Shown here one piece after another: positions 12,053 through 25,857 of a DNA stretch of 64,000 nt (the first letter of the stretch is position 1; each line of letters opens with the position of its first letter). Position numbers and translations under genes: made by a program. The DNA comes from Lepeophtheirus salmonis (Eukaryota > Arthropoda > Copepoda > Siphonostomatoida > Caligidae): positions 31,991,971 through 32,055,970 of the forward strand of contig NC_052134.2 of NCBI RefSeq assembly GCF_016086655.4. The letters are read 5' to 3'. The notes beneath the pieces are model-generated. The model saw only the letters and a program-made list of their open reading frames with translations. It ran no database searches and was not told the DNA's origin.

Positions 12053-12874
12053 TACCGAGTGCTACATTAAAATCTGAGCACTTTAAATTTGAAGGTATAA
12101 TTTATTAATTAACAATAGAATTTCAACAAAATTAATCCTATAAATAGATGTGTATCTGAGGTCTCTTAATCATTAATATAACCGGTCTTAGGGGTAATTG
12201 TGGCTTCCAGGCGACGCTAAAAGGCCTGGTACTTGCTGAGGGAGGATATATTCATTTGGCATGGCGTCCCAGTGATGACTGACAGTGGTTTTGAGGACCT
12301 CAGTGCTTGGATGACGAACACTGCAGGCCTTCCCCTCGACAAAAGGTGTAGTAGAGGTGGTTGGCATCAGGGCTGTAGGGGAGCCAAACGTGCCAAAAAA
12401 ATAGTTCAAAAGAGCTTTGCAACGGAGGAAATGAGTTTCTTTCATTTTTTGGTATCAATAGTGGGTCTACTACCCTCACAAGGCTCTTTCCACTCACTTT
12501 TTTATAGTTCTCTGGACAGTCTGGTGTGGTAGACAAATATCTCTTGCATAAGCCACCATGGAGTTTACGGAATTGGCCTGGCCTGTTTTTTTTAACTCCT
12601 CCGGGTATAGTTTGGCCTTTTCTCTCTACAAAGTTTTCGACGTGCTGATGGAGTAGACAGTGGTCCGTCCTAGAGACGCTCAACTGCTTGGAGTTCGTGA
12701 ATGGAAATTCGTTGATCACGTACATGTGTCATTTTCTTGACTTGAACGTATGCTAATATTTGTTTTGTTTTGTAACTAATTGTTTATACTTTAATATATC
12801 GAAATATGAATTAATTTAAATCCCAAAACTTTCCTTAATTATGTAATTAGTATGTATCAATGGACCACCCGGTA
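12053..12874 (-). mobile_element. Non-autonomous Tc1/mariner element with TIRs, copy 1
   Basis: An 822-bp interval, including a TA at each edge, bounded by inverted ends. The left end reads 'taccgagtgctacattaaaa' from 12053. The reverse complement of the right end (12854-12874) reads 'taccgggtggtccattgata'. The TA at each edge fits the TA target duplication of the superfamily. The left end of a second copy at 62845 reads 'taccaagtggtccattaaaa', which supports a terminal consensus 'ccRRgtggtccattaaaatc'. Inside is a minus-strand transposase remnant that lacks the catalytic core. The element is too short for a full transposase plus ends. It could have moved only with enzyme supplied in trans. 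Confidence 0.75.
12140..12725 (-). pseudogene. Internally deleted Tc1/mariner transposase remnant
   Basis: Read on the minus strand, the N-terminal side shows an HTH-like region: ARDICLPHQTV in one frame, then GKSLVRVVDPLL. It is followed by a stretch ending in QRCKALLN-like sequence (KETHFLRCKALLNYFF). There it jumps directly into the third catalytic block, LPYSPDANHLYYT, so the part that should carry the first and second catalytic Asp is missing. In that block the expected NPLDY reads NHLYY, so the third Asp is lost as well. The C-terminal end has EGKACSVRHPSTEVLKTTV and, in another frame, RRLEATI, typical of the family's last helix. The junction lies near 12390-12405 and matches the junction of the copy at 62.8-63.4 kb. 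Dead, with several frameshifts. Confidence 0.7.
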
Positions 12875-15800
12875 CTTATACCGTAAGTCAATGATGTTTG
12901 TCCTAAAATATGATGATAAATAATCCAAGTGGTAAATTGGGATTTGTAACCTTATTTAACACAAATTAATTTAGTTGTTTCAAATATAGTCATAAATATA
13001 AAAGATAATACTTAAGTTACCTAACTAATAGCACACAGATGTAATGTGATTGTTTAAATAACTTTTGACAAGTATGTATGTATATGGTGAAGGAACGAAA
13101 ATTTTCATATGCTGTTTTATTTTGATTCTGTTATTTGAAAAGCAAAAAACATACAATCAACCAACAAGATAATTTTTTTGGTCTGGCAAGAGTGCACACT
13201 GCACAGTAATAAAAAAGACAACCGATATCTGATTCTCTTGACGTAATGTGGACGAGCCATCATCAGACAGAATCATCGAGTACTAAAAACAAGGAAAAAA
13301 ATATATATTATAGTCAATTAAGTAGTATTGAGTCATTTGAGTCTATATACTATAAATATAAATTTAATTTATAGATATATGTAGTAAATAATTGCGCTAT
13401 GAATAAAGAAAATATTTGGAATATAAGATGAACTGGATGAACATGAAATGAAATTGATCAAAATCTATCTATTTCTAATACATTCATAAGTTTCAGAAAA
13501 TAATTTATGTAGTCGTAACCGAGGAACGACAATACACACAACCTTTCTCTGATGACATTGACAATTCACAAAAGTTTAATTAATGAACTAGCACGGCTAG
13601 TGTTTTTTCTCTACCCAATATAATAATTTAAACTTCAGAAGTATTTGAGAATTGTGATTGCATCGACTATAGAGCACGTTTGAAATTTGTGAAGTAAACA
13701 TATACGTTAGTTAACTTAATAAATTTCATAACTTAATAGTACTTAAAATTACTATTAAGTTATAACCATTTAGAAAATACCTTTGCAAATACTCAATATA
13801 AGCCTTTAGTTTTGTTTATATAAATTATTATAATTTTGGTTTGTTTGTTTAGCTCGGTATCATCCTATAATAATTTTTGTAGTCAGAGTCGGTAAAATTT
13901 TTCCGATTCCACCAAATATAATTCCGACTCCGACTCTGCAGTCAACATATAAACAAGCTAGAATTATCTTATTCATAATTAAATCTAAATTTAATTGTTA
14001 TTTTTGGACAAATTATTATGAAGAAACTATTTTGATTAATCCTTTGGATGAACCAAAAATTCTGCTTTAGTAGAAAAATCCATTGCTTCAATAAAATAAC
14101 TTTAGATTTATGAAATTTATTTGAAAGACTCTCAGATAAACAAATAAATTGAAAGAATTTCCTTCTCATGAGTTTTGTTCGAATTTATGTTTGTGTTAAC
14201 ACACCAGATATATGTTATTGGCAACTACAATAATATAATAACTACAATTTACAAAGGGGTGTCGTAAAAAAATGTTTTTTCTCTTATTTTTTAATCACCA
14301 CAAGGATTTTATTAGTATTTTTTTCGACGAATTTTATTAATGATTGTATTATAGATACATCATTATTGTAGTTAACAGAGTTAACGTATATATTTTTATA
14401 TAAATCCCTTTTAAATTGAAACGTATTTAATGATTTATTAAACTCATAATACGATATACCAAATATTGAAATCACGGAAGTAGTATAATAATATCTTTGA
14501 AATATTTTAGTAATAAATAATTTATAGGTGTAACGAAGCCGAATGGGTTGATATATTTACTTAAAGGTTCATTGTAAATTGTTTAAGAGTATATTTTTTG
14601 AGCATAACTAGACTATATTAAAACATAAAAGTATATTGTTTGTAAACAGGTTTAGACAAGAAATAAGACTTACAGTTCTAAAAAAAGTTACAAGAAACAT
14701 GACTGAAGTTAATTGAGAAGTTCCTAGTTGTAGGCATCCAATGAGAGAACAACCAATATAAATAGTAATAAAAACTAAACATAAAATAATGGCAAAATTG
14801 TTTTTTCTCTCTTATTATTGATAAGTTCATTTTACTTAGTTTCTGGCCTCATCTAACTTTATGTTTTGCATAAATAATTTAACATTTGTATTTTATATAA
14901 AGCCTGTTAATGTGGGTTCTTTTTCATGTAAATGTCATTATTACCAGGATCGTAAAATAAGCCATTATTTTAACCCTTAAAATACCAAACAATTTACTCC
15001 ACTAATAATAACATATGGGCCCATTGGACCTATAATTACTCCTTGTCATTTTTTCTGCCTTCATCACGAAATATGGGTGTTATTACAAAGTGTATCCTAT
15101 GCAAAGCATAACTAATCATAAAGTCGATTACATATATATTAAGCGATTCCTTTCTGAAGGAACAAAGAAATTGCGTTATAATAGAAGGTGTCTTGTTAGT
15201 AGTTTTGATACTTATTGACAATTAAAATTATTTTTAACTCAGTTTATCGCAAAATATTGTGTACCTCCTGTACTTACAAATGTTGTAAGAATTCCATTCA
15301 ATTTTTTAAGCCCCAAGAGCTTATTGGTATGTCGATACCATAAAATGTGACATTTCTGTGATGGAATCATTTTTTTCAAAAATAAATTGGCTACGAGAAT
15401 ATTTTTTTATGCGTTAGGGTCACGGAGGATGCTATTAATATTATTATTTAACTATTTATACATGCTCAATGAATTCACTCTTCTAATTAAATAGACTAGA
15501 TAAATTTTTCAAATTGTGTTTTTCTGAATGCGGTTCTTTTCAGGCAGGATAATACATCTACAGTGTGTTTAAACAACTAAGGGAATTTATAGGTATTATA
15601 TATATTATTTTTATAGACATATTATTGATGTGGTACCTGCTTTTAAACTGAAAAGTTAAACTCCCCCTGATTTATAACAGTAAATGCATTTGTGCTCTAT
15701 ATAACGTGAGTCAGCATTTTAAAAATTGTCAAAGGGAAATATTTAATATGCATTAAAACGTAAGACGATGAACTGATTTGTTATTTCACCTCAAAAAAGT

Positions 15801-16688
15801 ATACAGTGTCTGGCGTGACTAAGATAATGCTTTAGAGTTTGTGTGATTATTTTATTCTTTTACCTATGTAGCTTTCTAGTACTACAAGGCACTATAATGG
15901 GGGGATACACATGGCATAAAAGACTGAATTTAACTTCCATGTTAATCCTCAATTCTACTCTTAATACGAAAAGGACTTACTCATATAACTGACTAACAAA
16001 ATCATCAATGTACTTAGCCATCTTACATGTATTCATGCAATTTATTTATACTTACATTTTATACCCTCAAGAATTTAAATAAAAGTGATATCAGCTATAA
16101 AAAATAAAAACCAATTTTTCGATTGCCAACTACAAAAAAAAATATTGCAGGCTCGAAAAATCTTATAATTTACAACCCTATACAGAGGTATGTTAGTATA
16201 AATTCATAGCTGGGGACGCAAAAATCTACCACCCCTATCCCAGTTACTAATATGTCCACAATATTAGTTGAGTGTGTTTGAATTAATTATCTCAGATATT
16301 TTAATAAATACTATTTTTTGAGTAGCAGGATTTAATCAGTCGACTCACATTTTTTTAGAATAGAGAGATAACATAATTATCTATTAATTTTTTTTCGTCT
16401 AAAATTATCATATTTGAGCTTTCAATAACCAATTAAAAATGAATAATAATATTTCAAATTTACATGGGGCATTCATATACGCACAACATACAGTAAATTC
16501 TAAATTAGAAACATAAATTATACACAATTATATAAATGTGTTACCAGAGCAATTATGAATAAAAATATGTAATGAATCCTGCATTAGGTATTACAACTCA
16601 CATAAATAATTAATACTTCTCTACTTAGTATTGTCGAGTCAAAAAAAGTGTGCACTTTGACTGTAAGGTGATAACCAAATCAATAAAC
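12875..16688. other. Long AT-rich spacer
   Basis: No gene, RNA or complete element seen. At 13850-13945 there is a degenerate 'ccgattcc / ccgactccgactct' tract resembling the sequence just inside the MITE at 16689, possibly a scrap of the same family. The open frames at 13969-14475 and 15036-15221 are AT-rich chance frames without motifs. Confidence 0.5.
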
Positions 16689-17233
16689 TAGTGATGGAAC
16701 GATTCCGAAAAATTTCCGATGCCGATTCCGATCCTTTAATATTTTAAAATAATAGTTATAAAATACCATATTGCTATGAGGGGCGTCCACAGGATTATAT
16801 TTTAGGGAGGACTTGGTTTTTAGAAATTTTCTTCAAAAAAAAATCAAATATGAAATTTTTTTCTTCAAATATACAATTTGATATTTAATTTTTTTTTTAA
16901 TTTCTTAAAAACCTATTATTTTTAAAAAAATAATTTTTTTGATTAATTAAGCCAAATTTTAAATTTTTTGAAAAAAAAGTAATTCAAAAATATATAGTTA
17001 TTCACAAAAAATTGAAAAATTAAATTAAACTTTAAATATTACCTTTTTTGAAAAAAAATTCAAAAATTTAACAAAATTTCAAATATTAAATTTTCTAGCC
17101 AAAATTTCTTATAACATAAGATAGTAATAAATAAGAATCGGAATCGTAAATTAAGCATTATTTTCCCTCGTCCGATCCCAATTCCAGAAAAAAACATTCG
17201 ATTCTCGGAGTCTTATTAATTTTTCCATCACTA
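16689..17233. mobile_element. hAT-like MITE (TAGTGATGG ends)
   Basis: A 545-bp non-coding interval starts 'tagtgatggaacgattccga' and ends with 'ttccatcacta', giving an 11-bp terminal inverted repeat 'tagtgatggaa'. Inside each end is sequence rich in 'gattccgat' or 'cggaatcg', and the centre is a long A/T-rich low-complexity block. The flanking 8-mers 'caataaac' (left) and 'ctacaaac' (right) agree at 6 of 8 positions, consistent with a decayed 8-bp hAT target duplication. No coding capacity. hAT membership is inferred from the end sequence and the 8-bp flank. Confidence 0.5.
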
Positions 17234-20200
17234 CTACAAACCAAATGGCGAAACGAAGTCTGTGTGATTAATATGGACACAAAATAATAGTGTTCTTAGG
17301 AATAGTTTTTGTCCTCTAAGGGCGTTGCGTATACTTCAATCTTATCGATAACTTACTTGGTAACCCAAATGAACTCATCCATTTATCGGAATTACTGAGA
17401 AGAGGAGAAGAGTTATTTCTGGCATAAAGGAAAATGCCACTTTTAAAAATTACCTTCTCCTCTTACGTGATAAGGATTTGTGGAACAGGGAATGAGACAA
17501 TCCATACATTTTTTATTTTCTTCAATTTTTACAAGCTGGTCTTATTTTGTTTTAATACATCAGCATACAAATGATGAATTACTATTAGTTTTATCTATCA
17601 GGTGAGGCTTTTTTCAAGCAATTTATCAAAGACATATGTGTCTTGAAGTTCTACATATCCTAGTAAAAACATCTTTGTATCATTACAATTTCACTTTTTT
17701 GTACAAAAGGAAAAAAATAATAAAAATAATAATTATAAAATATTATTCTATAGACATATTTAATCAGTCTTTCGCCTTTAAAATTCACATTGCTTAGGTT
17801 TTAGTCTAATTTTGTTTTCATAATTATCATAAACCATTAGAATATGAAAATTGATTATTTCTAAAATATACATTTCAAAGGAACGTTTCAGGCCGATGAG
17901 TAAAATGGAAGTGAGTTTTTATTACTCCAGGGCTTGTGGTTGTAGACGTCGTAGACCCTGCTTTTTGGTTGTGTGATCATCTTTTTAATGTTAAATGTTT
18001 TCCTTGTTGTTCAGGTTGTAGTTAAAAGTTGTCCAGATTTGTTTTTCCATATATTTTATGTTTATTTTGGGTTTTAATGTATGAGAATATACCTTGCCAA
18101 GCAAAATTAGGATTTAAAGTAATTCCTATATAACTAATTCTTTTTTTAACAATTTTTTAATACTATATAATTAACATTATTTGAATAACTATGTCTAAAT
18201 TAAAAATGGCCAAATTTTTAATATATATGCAAATAGTTTATGCACTAATATATCCATCGAACCTTCTTGATATGATTTATAATTCTGAGTAAATCATAAA
18301 TATACAATCTCACTTTTGCTTCGTTTTTCAACTATATCTTCTGTATTAATAAAGCTAACTTTGTTTGTTTATTTTATTTGAGTATTGGATGGGACAGGCT
18401 ACAACGGGGGTGTCTATTTTTGGGGAGGTTATATAAGGGGGGCTTATGCTATACCCAAAAACGTTATTTGCAGTTATTTATCAATAAGTGATTGACGTTT
18501 CGAAAACAGCTATATGGATTACTACGTTTTCTAAATGAATTCAAAAATGTTATGGGCTAAAAAGAAATCGGTGAAAATTGACATTTCGTTTATTTCAAGT
18601 AAAAACAAATTAACTTTCAGTGGAATATGGGATTAGTAAATTGAATAAAGTTTGTAGAAGTTTGTCAGAAGATTCGTTTGCATATAAATATGCCAAATAA
18701 AAGTTGATATTTAACTGAAATATCTGTCATTTTCTGAATAATTTTTCTATCTTTTTATTTTGTTCACTCTTTTTCCCCTCATTTTTTCATCAAACGTTCA
18801 TTTTCAGTTTTTAAAAAAATGATACAAGACAACATTATTCTTCATAACTTTTTTGTTTTTTGCAAGTACAAAAAACTATTAGTATTTTAGTATTGTGTTT
18901 CTTTTACGATTCCAATAAATGCGATTAATTTTTTTTTACGAAATTAGTCCAAATAAAGTATTTTGCAATTTTCTTCACGAATTTCAATTAGATAATTTTT
19001 TGAAGTAAATAAAAAATGTATTTCTCATCTAGACAATTTTTTAGATGCATATATGTTGGTATGTTATTTCAAGTTTATAACACATTATTTTTTTATACTA
19101 CTAAGGTTACAAGAGGGAATAAATATGTGTTGGTTTTTTTTGGGGTGTGAAGAATCCAAGAGGATTAGAATTATCAGGATCCTTTTCGATAATAATAAAA
19201 AAATCCTGTAATAATTATTAGTATATAAATGTATTTTCTGAACATTTTTTTTAATTTTCTCAATTAATTTGACTATAGACAATGGGATTTCCCTCTCCCT
19301 CCTTGGCTCGAGCAACACCGAGTAATCCTTTGCTAGTAATATATATCACAATGAATATGATATGATGCTTAGCGAACAAAGTACTCCCTAGCTCATCAAA
19401 TTATGTAGTTATTCCTTCATTTTGGAGGAGATAACTTCTAAGTATTGGATTCCTAAGTGTGAGTTTGTACATTAAAAACAGAAAGTAACACTGAGAATTT
19501 AGTAAGGGGCTATCTTCGTTATTGTTAAGGCAAGGTTTGTCTGTTAGTAATTACTGCGAGCAATGCTGGTTATAGGGAGCAGTGAAACTTTATTCCAGGT
19601 TCAGGAACTGTTCCTTTGCATATCTAAGACTCCATGCCAAATTTCAAACCTACTAATAAAGTCTTATTCTACCAAGTTTACATATGAAATTCACTCAGCT
19701 ATTAAACATATGCATACGTATTCCTTCTTTGTCTTCTGCGTGATTTGTGATGTGACTTTTTATTAAAAAAACTATTGATAGTCACTTATGTATGAATAAT
19801 TTGTATCGAGAAACTATATTTAATGAAGTTATTTGGCGTAAAATAAATTTTCAAAAACATGAAAAAAATTGCGCACTTTACTCAATATTCAGGTAGAATA
19901 TTTTTTTATATATATAAATTGCTTTATATTGACTATTTATAGGTAAAAATGACATTTTTTCAGACAAATTTTTAACTTTTAAAACTCCAAAGACTGGGCA
20001 GCCGCAACCCTTAAATGATGACTAATATGACTCAAACTTTATATGTCTTCATTTTTTACCGGAAACAGCACTTCACCAAAATTTCCAAAAAAAAAAAATC
20101 ATTTAGAGGACCAGCCTGATTTATGTACAGTTATTGTCATAAATAAATAATATCATAAACCCATTACGATTAATAGTATTGTTACATTTAAGTATACATT

Positions 20201-20997
20201 TTTCAATCTACATGAAATATTTATTAATTAATTTCTGCTTTTCTGTCGTCTAGACTTCTTACTTAATATAATAATAAATTATAAACTATTAACTGGGGCA
20301 CCACATTATTTAAGAATCTATCTCGAATCTAGAGTGCTGCTCAATTCAAAACTAGGGCTTCAAGAAAAAGATGAATATCTTTTGAAATATTTGCCTTACA
20401 TACGAGCATTAAATTTCAATTGGAAATGTTTTTGTGATCCTTAATGTTGCTCAATATAAATTTTAAAATTATTTCCATTTTACATTTTTATTCCACTTTG
20501 AAATTCGGCGTTAAAAATTTAACCTTGTGCTAGTAGGATGAACCATGGATATTAGAGAAATTGAATATCAAGCTTTAAAAATTCACTCAACCTGTCAATT
20601 AACCCGATCCATTGCATATATTTCAAGCCTATGAAAAAATAATTTTTTTTTTGCCAAATCAGCCTTGAGCATCTCTGATGCTTAATATCTATAAAATGAG
20701 CATGAACTATTAAGATGATCATGAAGTGGAACTGAAGCTTAGCTGACTTTTGAGAGAAAAATAGATAACAATAAGTTGACATAAAAACGAGTGACTTACA
20801 TATGTTGTTTGAGAGCTTATAAAATGATTAAGGCAGAACAAGAGAATGACAGAGCTTCTCCTCGATTTCTTCAGAGAGGATTGATTTAGAAATGACTTCT
20901 CACATTACTATGATTATGACATAAAGGTTTTTCTTAGTGAAAGAGTGAGGAGAAAGTGCTATATTCAAGTTCAAAATATCAGAGTATTGTCACAATT
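17234..20997. other. Long AT-rich spacer
   Basis: No recognisable gene, RNA or element end. Short open frames (19085-19318 -, 19563-19766 +, 20552-20782 -) have no motifs and skewed AT-driven composition. A G-rich patch near 18390-18450 ('acaacgggggtgt', 'aaggggggctt') is unusual against the background but is not a recognisable feature. Confidence 0.5.
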
Positions 20998-21520
20998 AAT
21001 ATGCCTATATAACTGATTCAAGTCATATTCCAGGCGATTTTGAGGGGATTTTAGTGGAAGAATGAAGTATTTTGAGTCAAGAAGAATTGCTTTCTGGTCT
21101 TCTTACGTATAATACCGATGTTGATCCTTAAAAATTAGAGAAATGTATCCAATTCGTATTCTTCCAGCGTGGGTTAACATCTCAAGTATATAACACATAA
21201 TGATGACCATAATTGAAAGTAATAGGATATGCCAGTATTCTAAAAGAAAATAAACCGATAATTAACGTGTCACCCGGACAATTTGAAGAATATTTGGGAG
21301 AAGAGTAGAAGAGCTATCATCACGTTTCAATAAATTAGCTGCGAGTAGCCATAAAATGAAGGAAATGAACACAAAACAAACTGCATATCTAGCAATGATA
21401 AAGGCTGGAGATACTCGGCGGATGTCCATTCTCAATTCTATTCTAACTCCAACAATGACATACATTTATAAATTCATAAAAGATTCTCAGTCTTACTGTT
21501 CGTCTTTCATGCACAAGTGA
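20998..21520 (+). pseudogene. Unidentified degenerate coding relic
   Basis: I do not recognise the gene, but the sequence looks once-coding. From about 20998 one frame reads ITDSSHIPGDFEGILVEE, stop, SILSQEELLSGLLTYNTDVD, stop, KLEKCIQFVFFQRGLTSQ. After a disrupted gap a second open stretch (21287-21517, 77 codons, stop at 21518) reads RVEELSSRFNKLAASSHKMK, EMNTKQTAYLAMIKAGDTRR and so on to the stop. Its first ATG is at 21356. Both have ordinary, non-repetitive amino-acid composition, unlike the AT-driven chance frames nearby. With two stops in the first block it is probably a pseudogene or a transposon fragment. The KMKEM...LAMIKA piece superficially resembles a nuclear-receptor ligand-domain helix, but this is far too short to claim. 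Confidence 0.3.
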
Positions 21521-23532
21521 TTACTTTATACTTATTATACTCCTTCATCAAGAATAATATAAAAGGTTATCATTTTAGTTTTGATATTTGTATTATACAA
21601 ATAATTCTAAAATAAGAAATTGAAAAAAGTAATTAAAGTAAGAAAAAGTATTCATTCATATTTCCCAAAATTTGATTAAATATAAGAGATCTTAATATTG
21701 ACAGATGAGAGTATATATTTTTAGTACTGCCGTCAACACACCTAGACCTTTCTCTTTACCTTCATTGAACTGAACAATCTTGATCCTTAAATAATAAAAT
21801 ATATAAAAATTATTATTCAAAAATAATCCCATTTTTGTGTAATGTATTTTTTTTTTTAATTCAATCTTGGATTTTATTTATAATTTTTGTCCATAAACTA
21901 TACAAAATCATCAAAAATAGCATTTTGGAAAAACTGTAAGGTCAAAGAGGTAGGGTATAGGACATATTTCGATCCATAAAAAAATGAGGTTCTCACATCT
22001 TAGAGCAGTGGGCATGGCAAAGTTTTGGTGGGGCATGAAAAAGACTTGTTTTTGAGATAACTATACTAAACCACATAAATAAATAAACAGACAAAAACAA
22101 TAATGTGAATTTTAGTTTTGATTATCATGTTTATCAGAGAAAAGTTCCGATGGCTTCAATAAATTTAGGTGCAGTTATTGGGCTAATAGATTTATCTACG
22201 TAATATTCATATAATTGCTAAATAATCTTAATCTGCAGTGAAGACATCACTACAATAACCTACTACATACAAAGTGTAAAACATTCCGAGAAACATCCTT
22301 ATCAGAGTTTTTGTATTATTATAGATATACCAATCCAACTCGGCAAAGTATAGTAATAAATCCAGGAACATATCAAAATTCAAAAAAGTATATTTTTGGG
22401 AAGGTCTAATGGAACACTAACGCAAAGACTCCATCTTGTTTTTTTCAGAGGAGTAGCTATCTAAAGCTTTCGATGCTACAATGGCCTCAAACATATCAGA
22501 TCTACTTCTCAGCTAAAACGTTTCAAAGGTCCAATTTGGTTCATGTAAATAGGAATTAACCTATATAGATAGGTTGTTTTCATGTTTGGAGGAAACAATT
22601 TAATAAAAATTCGTCTCTTTATTATGGATTTCTTCTTATATCTTAATGCTACTGATACTGGCAGTATCTATATTAATTAATCGGCTCGTATTCTTAAAAA
22701 TGCATTTTCCACCATTCGATTCAAAGGATATCTTATAACAAAAGCTAAATAATTATCATATCCGTGTTATCTGATATCGTGAGTCTGTTTGGGCGTAGCT
22801 TAAGCAGGGTAAGCACTATTACCCCTCATCGAAATTGAACACTAGAACTTGTAATGAAAAATACTTACAATCCAAGATATTTCTGCAAATATTCATTATG
22901 TATGTATGCATTATACAATTTTATGATTGAATATTCATTGAATATTATATATATACAAGTATAATGTGTCTATATCTACAAAAATGTTCCATGTATTACT
23001 AAATATTATTCATGTCAGCATCAATATAATTTGATTGATAAAAAATTAATCTATATTTCAAGTTTTATTACACACTTTTTCTTTCAATCTTGTGATATAT
23101 TTTTATTCGAAAAAAAAAATGAATGAATTTAAAGACATTCAATAAAAACTACAATATCAATTTTTTCTAATGGATCTTAGCATTAACTCATTTTTTTTTT
23201 TCTTGGCCAATGTTTTAAGTTGATAGAAACAGTAGAAAGTTTATTTAGAGTTAAGATTACGTTTCAATGAGTTTGTCTTTTTATGTATAGTTCATGTATT
23301 TTTTCCGGAGCGCTAAGTTTAAAATATAAAGTTTATACACTAGAATTGGGGAGACAGAAATTTCGTATATCTGTTTTACGCCCTTTTTTTAACTAAGTAT
23401 ATTTTGTTCATTCATTATTGGTCAGACAGGATCATATGATACAATGTTGTAAAAGTGTGAGTGTATACTACAAACACCTAAAGAACAGTATTGTACTTGG
23501 CCGGTTCAGTCGTGAATTATCGACCGTCGAGT
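21521..23532. other. AT-rich spacer
   Basis: Nothing supported. A D-arm-like stretch near 22795-22815 was considered as a tRNA and rejected. The region immediately before 23533 (for example 'ggttcagtcgtgaattatcg') is probably the 5' untranslated part of the adjoining mariner, but no TIR could be defined. Confidence 0.5.
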
Positions 23533-24165
23533 ATGGAGGTCTCAAAGGAAGAAATTCGGTATATTTTACATTTTTACTAACTGAAAGAGAAAAACACGTC
23601 ATTTTTGAAGAGGATTGTGACTAGTGATAAAAAATGGATCACTTACATCAATGTCAAGTGACAGAGATCGTGGTCGAAAGCCAGCAAAACGGCCCAGACC
23701 GTGGCCAAGCCAGGATTGACGGCCACGAAGGTGTTGCTGTGTGTTTGGTGGGATTGGATGGGACTAATCTACTATGAGCTACTCCCCTATGGTCAAATGC
23801 TCAATTCTGCTCTCTATTGTCAACCTTCGACCGTTTGAATCTGGCAATCGAAAAGAAGCGGCCAGTGTTGGTGAATAAGAGAGGAATCGTGTCTTCACCA
23901 AGACAACGCCAGGGCACACACATCTTGGATGACGCGCCAGAAGCTCCAGGAGCTCGGATGGAAACTTCTCATATATCCACACAAAAGTTCCAATCTAGCA
24001 ATAAAAGTGACTACCACCTGTTCTTGTCCATGACATGCGTGCTTAGGGATACAAATTTAGCCTTATTAAAATTGGTTGTTCGAGTTTTTTGCCATTTGGA
24101 ACATGGGCTTCTACAAAATAGCATTATGAAGTTGGATTCTCGTTGGCAACAAGTTATCAAATAGA
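23533..24165 (+). pseudogene. Mos1-like mariner (DD34D) transposase relic
   Basis: Classical mariner transposase, distinct from the DD37D group elsewhere in the window. An ATG at 23533 gives MEVSKEEIRYILHFY, the usual mariner N-terminus, and then a stop. The following 'KEKNTS' runs directly into FLKRIVTSDKKWITY, so most of the HTH and linker region has been deleted. The catalytic blocks are SDKKW (Asp at 23626-23628), HQDNARAHTS in a shifted frame (Asp at 23902-23904) and SDYHLFLSM (Asp at 24009-24011). 104 nt between the last two Asp codons fits DD34D with a frameshift. Other matching blocks are VAKPGLTATKVLLCVWWDW, GLIYYELLPYGQMLNS and, at the end, IMKLDSRWQQVIK before a stop. Broken by a deletion and at least three frameshifts. 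No TIRs recognised. Confidence 0.87.
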
Positions 24166-25857
24166 ACGGGTTTACTTGGCTTAAATCGAATGATTGTAAT
24201 ACTTTTTATAAAGCATTGAAATAAATTGAAAAAAACAAAATTGCTTATAACCAAACATCAATGAACGGTGAATAAAAAAGTGATTTGGAACAATGTAAAA
24301 AGGTTTAAATTGCATAGTTACATTATTCAAGAAGTTCCTGTTTCGATAATATTTAGTTCAATTATTTATTGAATAAATCTTTTCAAATATCTATTAATGA
24401 ACATCACTTTTTTAGCATAATGGGTGAGCTGGAATAAAACTTTACCTCCACAATATTTTTTTTTATTTTCTTCAATATTTCATTCATTGCTAAACATAGA
24501 TTAAAATTGTGTATAGATCAGAGTGATTCAACTATTATGGGAAAAAATTCAGTTATACCAGCTCCAATGTGTACCTAAATCTTGAAATTGTTTTAGATAA
24601 AATCATGAAAATAAAGTAATAAACAAGGATATAAATTTAACTAATCTCCAAACATTTTACCTCTCCCCCTAAATCAAGTACTAATTGGACCACATGTCTT
24701 CTTTTTTTTTTAATCGAAATTTGAACACCCTTGTAGTATGATAATTGTAAATTATTTTGAGTTGAGTAGACATGGCCTCTGTTGCAGAACCCCTGTTTAT
24801 AGCCCGTATATTATAAATACAAACGTGTGCAGTGACAATTGTAATTATTTTGTAATTACAAGGGAATAATGAAACCTCATGTTGGTCCAAAGATTCTCCA
24901 AGAAGTTATATTATAAATTATTTTATTTCAACATGGCTATCTGTGGCTACTTTGCAGAAGAAACAGTTTTTCTGATCATCCCAGAAAAAATTTTTAGGCA
25001 CCTCAAGCGTTTCAGAGAGATTTGATACTTAAATAGTTTTTGATGAATGTTGATGAAAAATCGTTTTAGAGATATATCAATTGCATTTTGTTCGATTCCC
25101 CGTCGTTGTAAATAAAGTAAGATAATAGGTCGATGTCCACAATTTCTTTAAAATGTCCTATTAATTGTTATTAGTAGTATTAAGTAATAGTCTTGTTTGG
25201 TATAACAGAAAAATAGTGGTAAATAATAAACTTATTTTGGAACCAGTACTTCGAGCTACACTGTATCAATAAAAAATGATCTACCGATGACGTAATCCTT
25301 TAAATTTAAAAATTTTATATTTTAAAAAAAGTCATCAACTCTGATCACTAACAAAAATTCTGTAAACACTTCTATAAGGACATGCCCATTGTCCTTACAT
25401 ACTTTTTTTTTTTTTTTTATATATATTTTGTGGAGAAAAATTGTCGAAAAGTGGTACAATATATTTGTATTGAGACAAAAAATTTATCCTATGACTTTTA
25501 TCAGAAAGTGCTCAGAGTTCAACTCGAAGAAACATAAATTTGGTTGTCAATCATTTGTTTTGTTAATGAAAACACATGACATCCCCTGATCTTGTATTGA
25601 TTTTATTTTTATAATCAAACACTTTGATAATTATGAAAGAAAAGAAATAATTATATGACGAATAGACAAATGATGTAAGCGTAAATATTTATAGATACAT
25701 TATCATATCCATTTAATTAATTACAAATATCACACTCTTTTCAAATATATTCTTCTTTTATCGACAATATCAACCAAGAACAGCATTATGCTTCGTTATG
25801 CATGCATACATATTTGAACATTCAAGTTTACTGCATGAAGAAATATATACCACATAC
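24166..25857. other. AT-rich spacer
   Basis: The first ~100 bp are probably the mariner 3' untranslated part ('gcattgaaataaattgaaa'). Otherwise AT-rich DNA with poly-T runs (25403-25418). No gene or RNA is supported. A 'gttcgattcccc' motif at 25090 was considered as a tRNA B box and rejected. Confidence 0.5.

Noticed and set aside
12233..12532. Plus-strand 99-codon frame
   Set aside because: Exact shadow of the minus-strand transposase remnant, which carries the recognisable motifs.
22790..22860. tRNA-like D arm ('gcttaagcagggtaagc')
   Set aside because: The D-arm-like stem and loop are there, but no pairing anticodon stem, no T-arm consensus and no acceptor stem could be found around it.
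25085..25110. tRNA B-box-like 'gttcgattcccc'
   Set aside because: No A box or cloverleaf in the preceding 80 bases; treated as chance.
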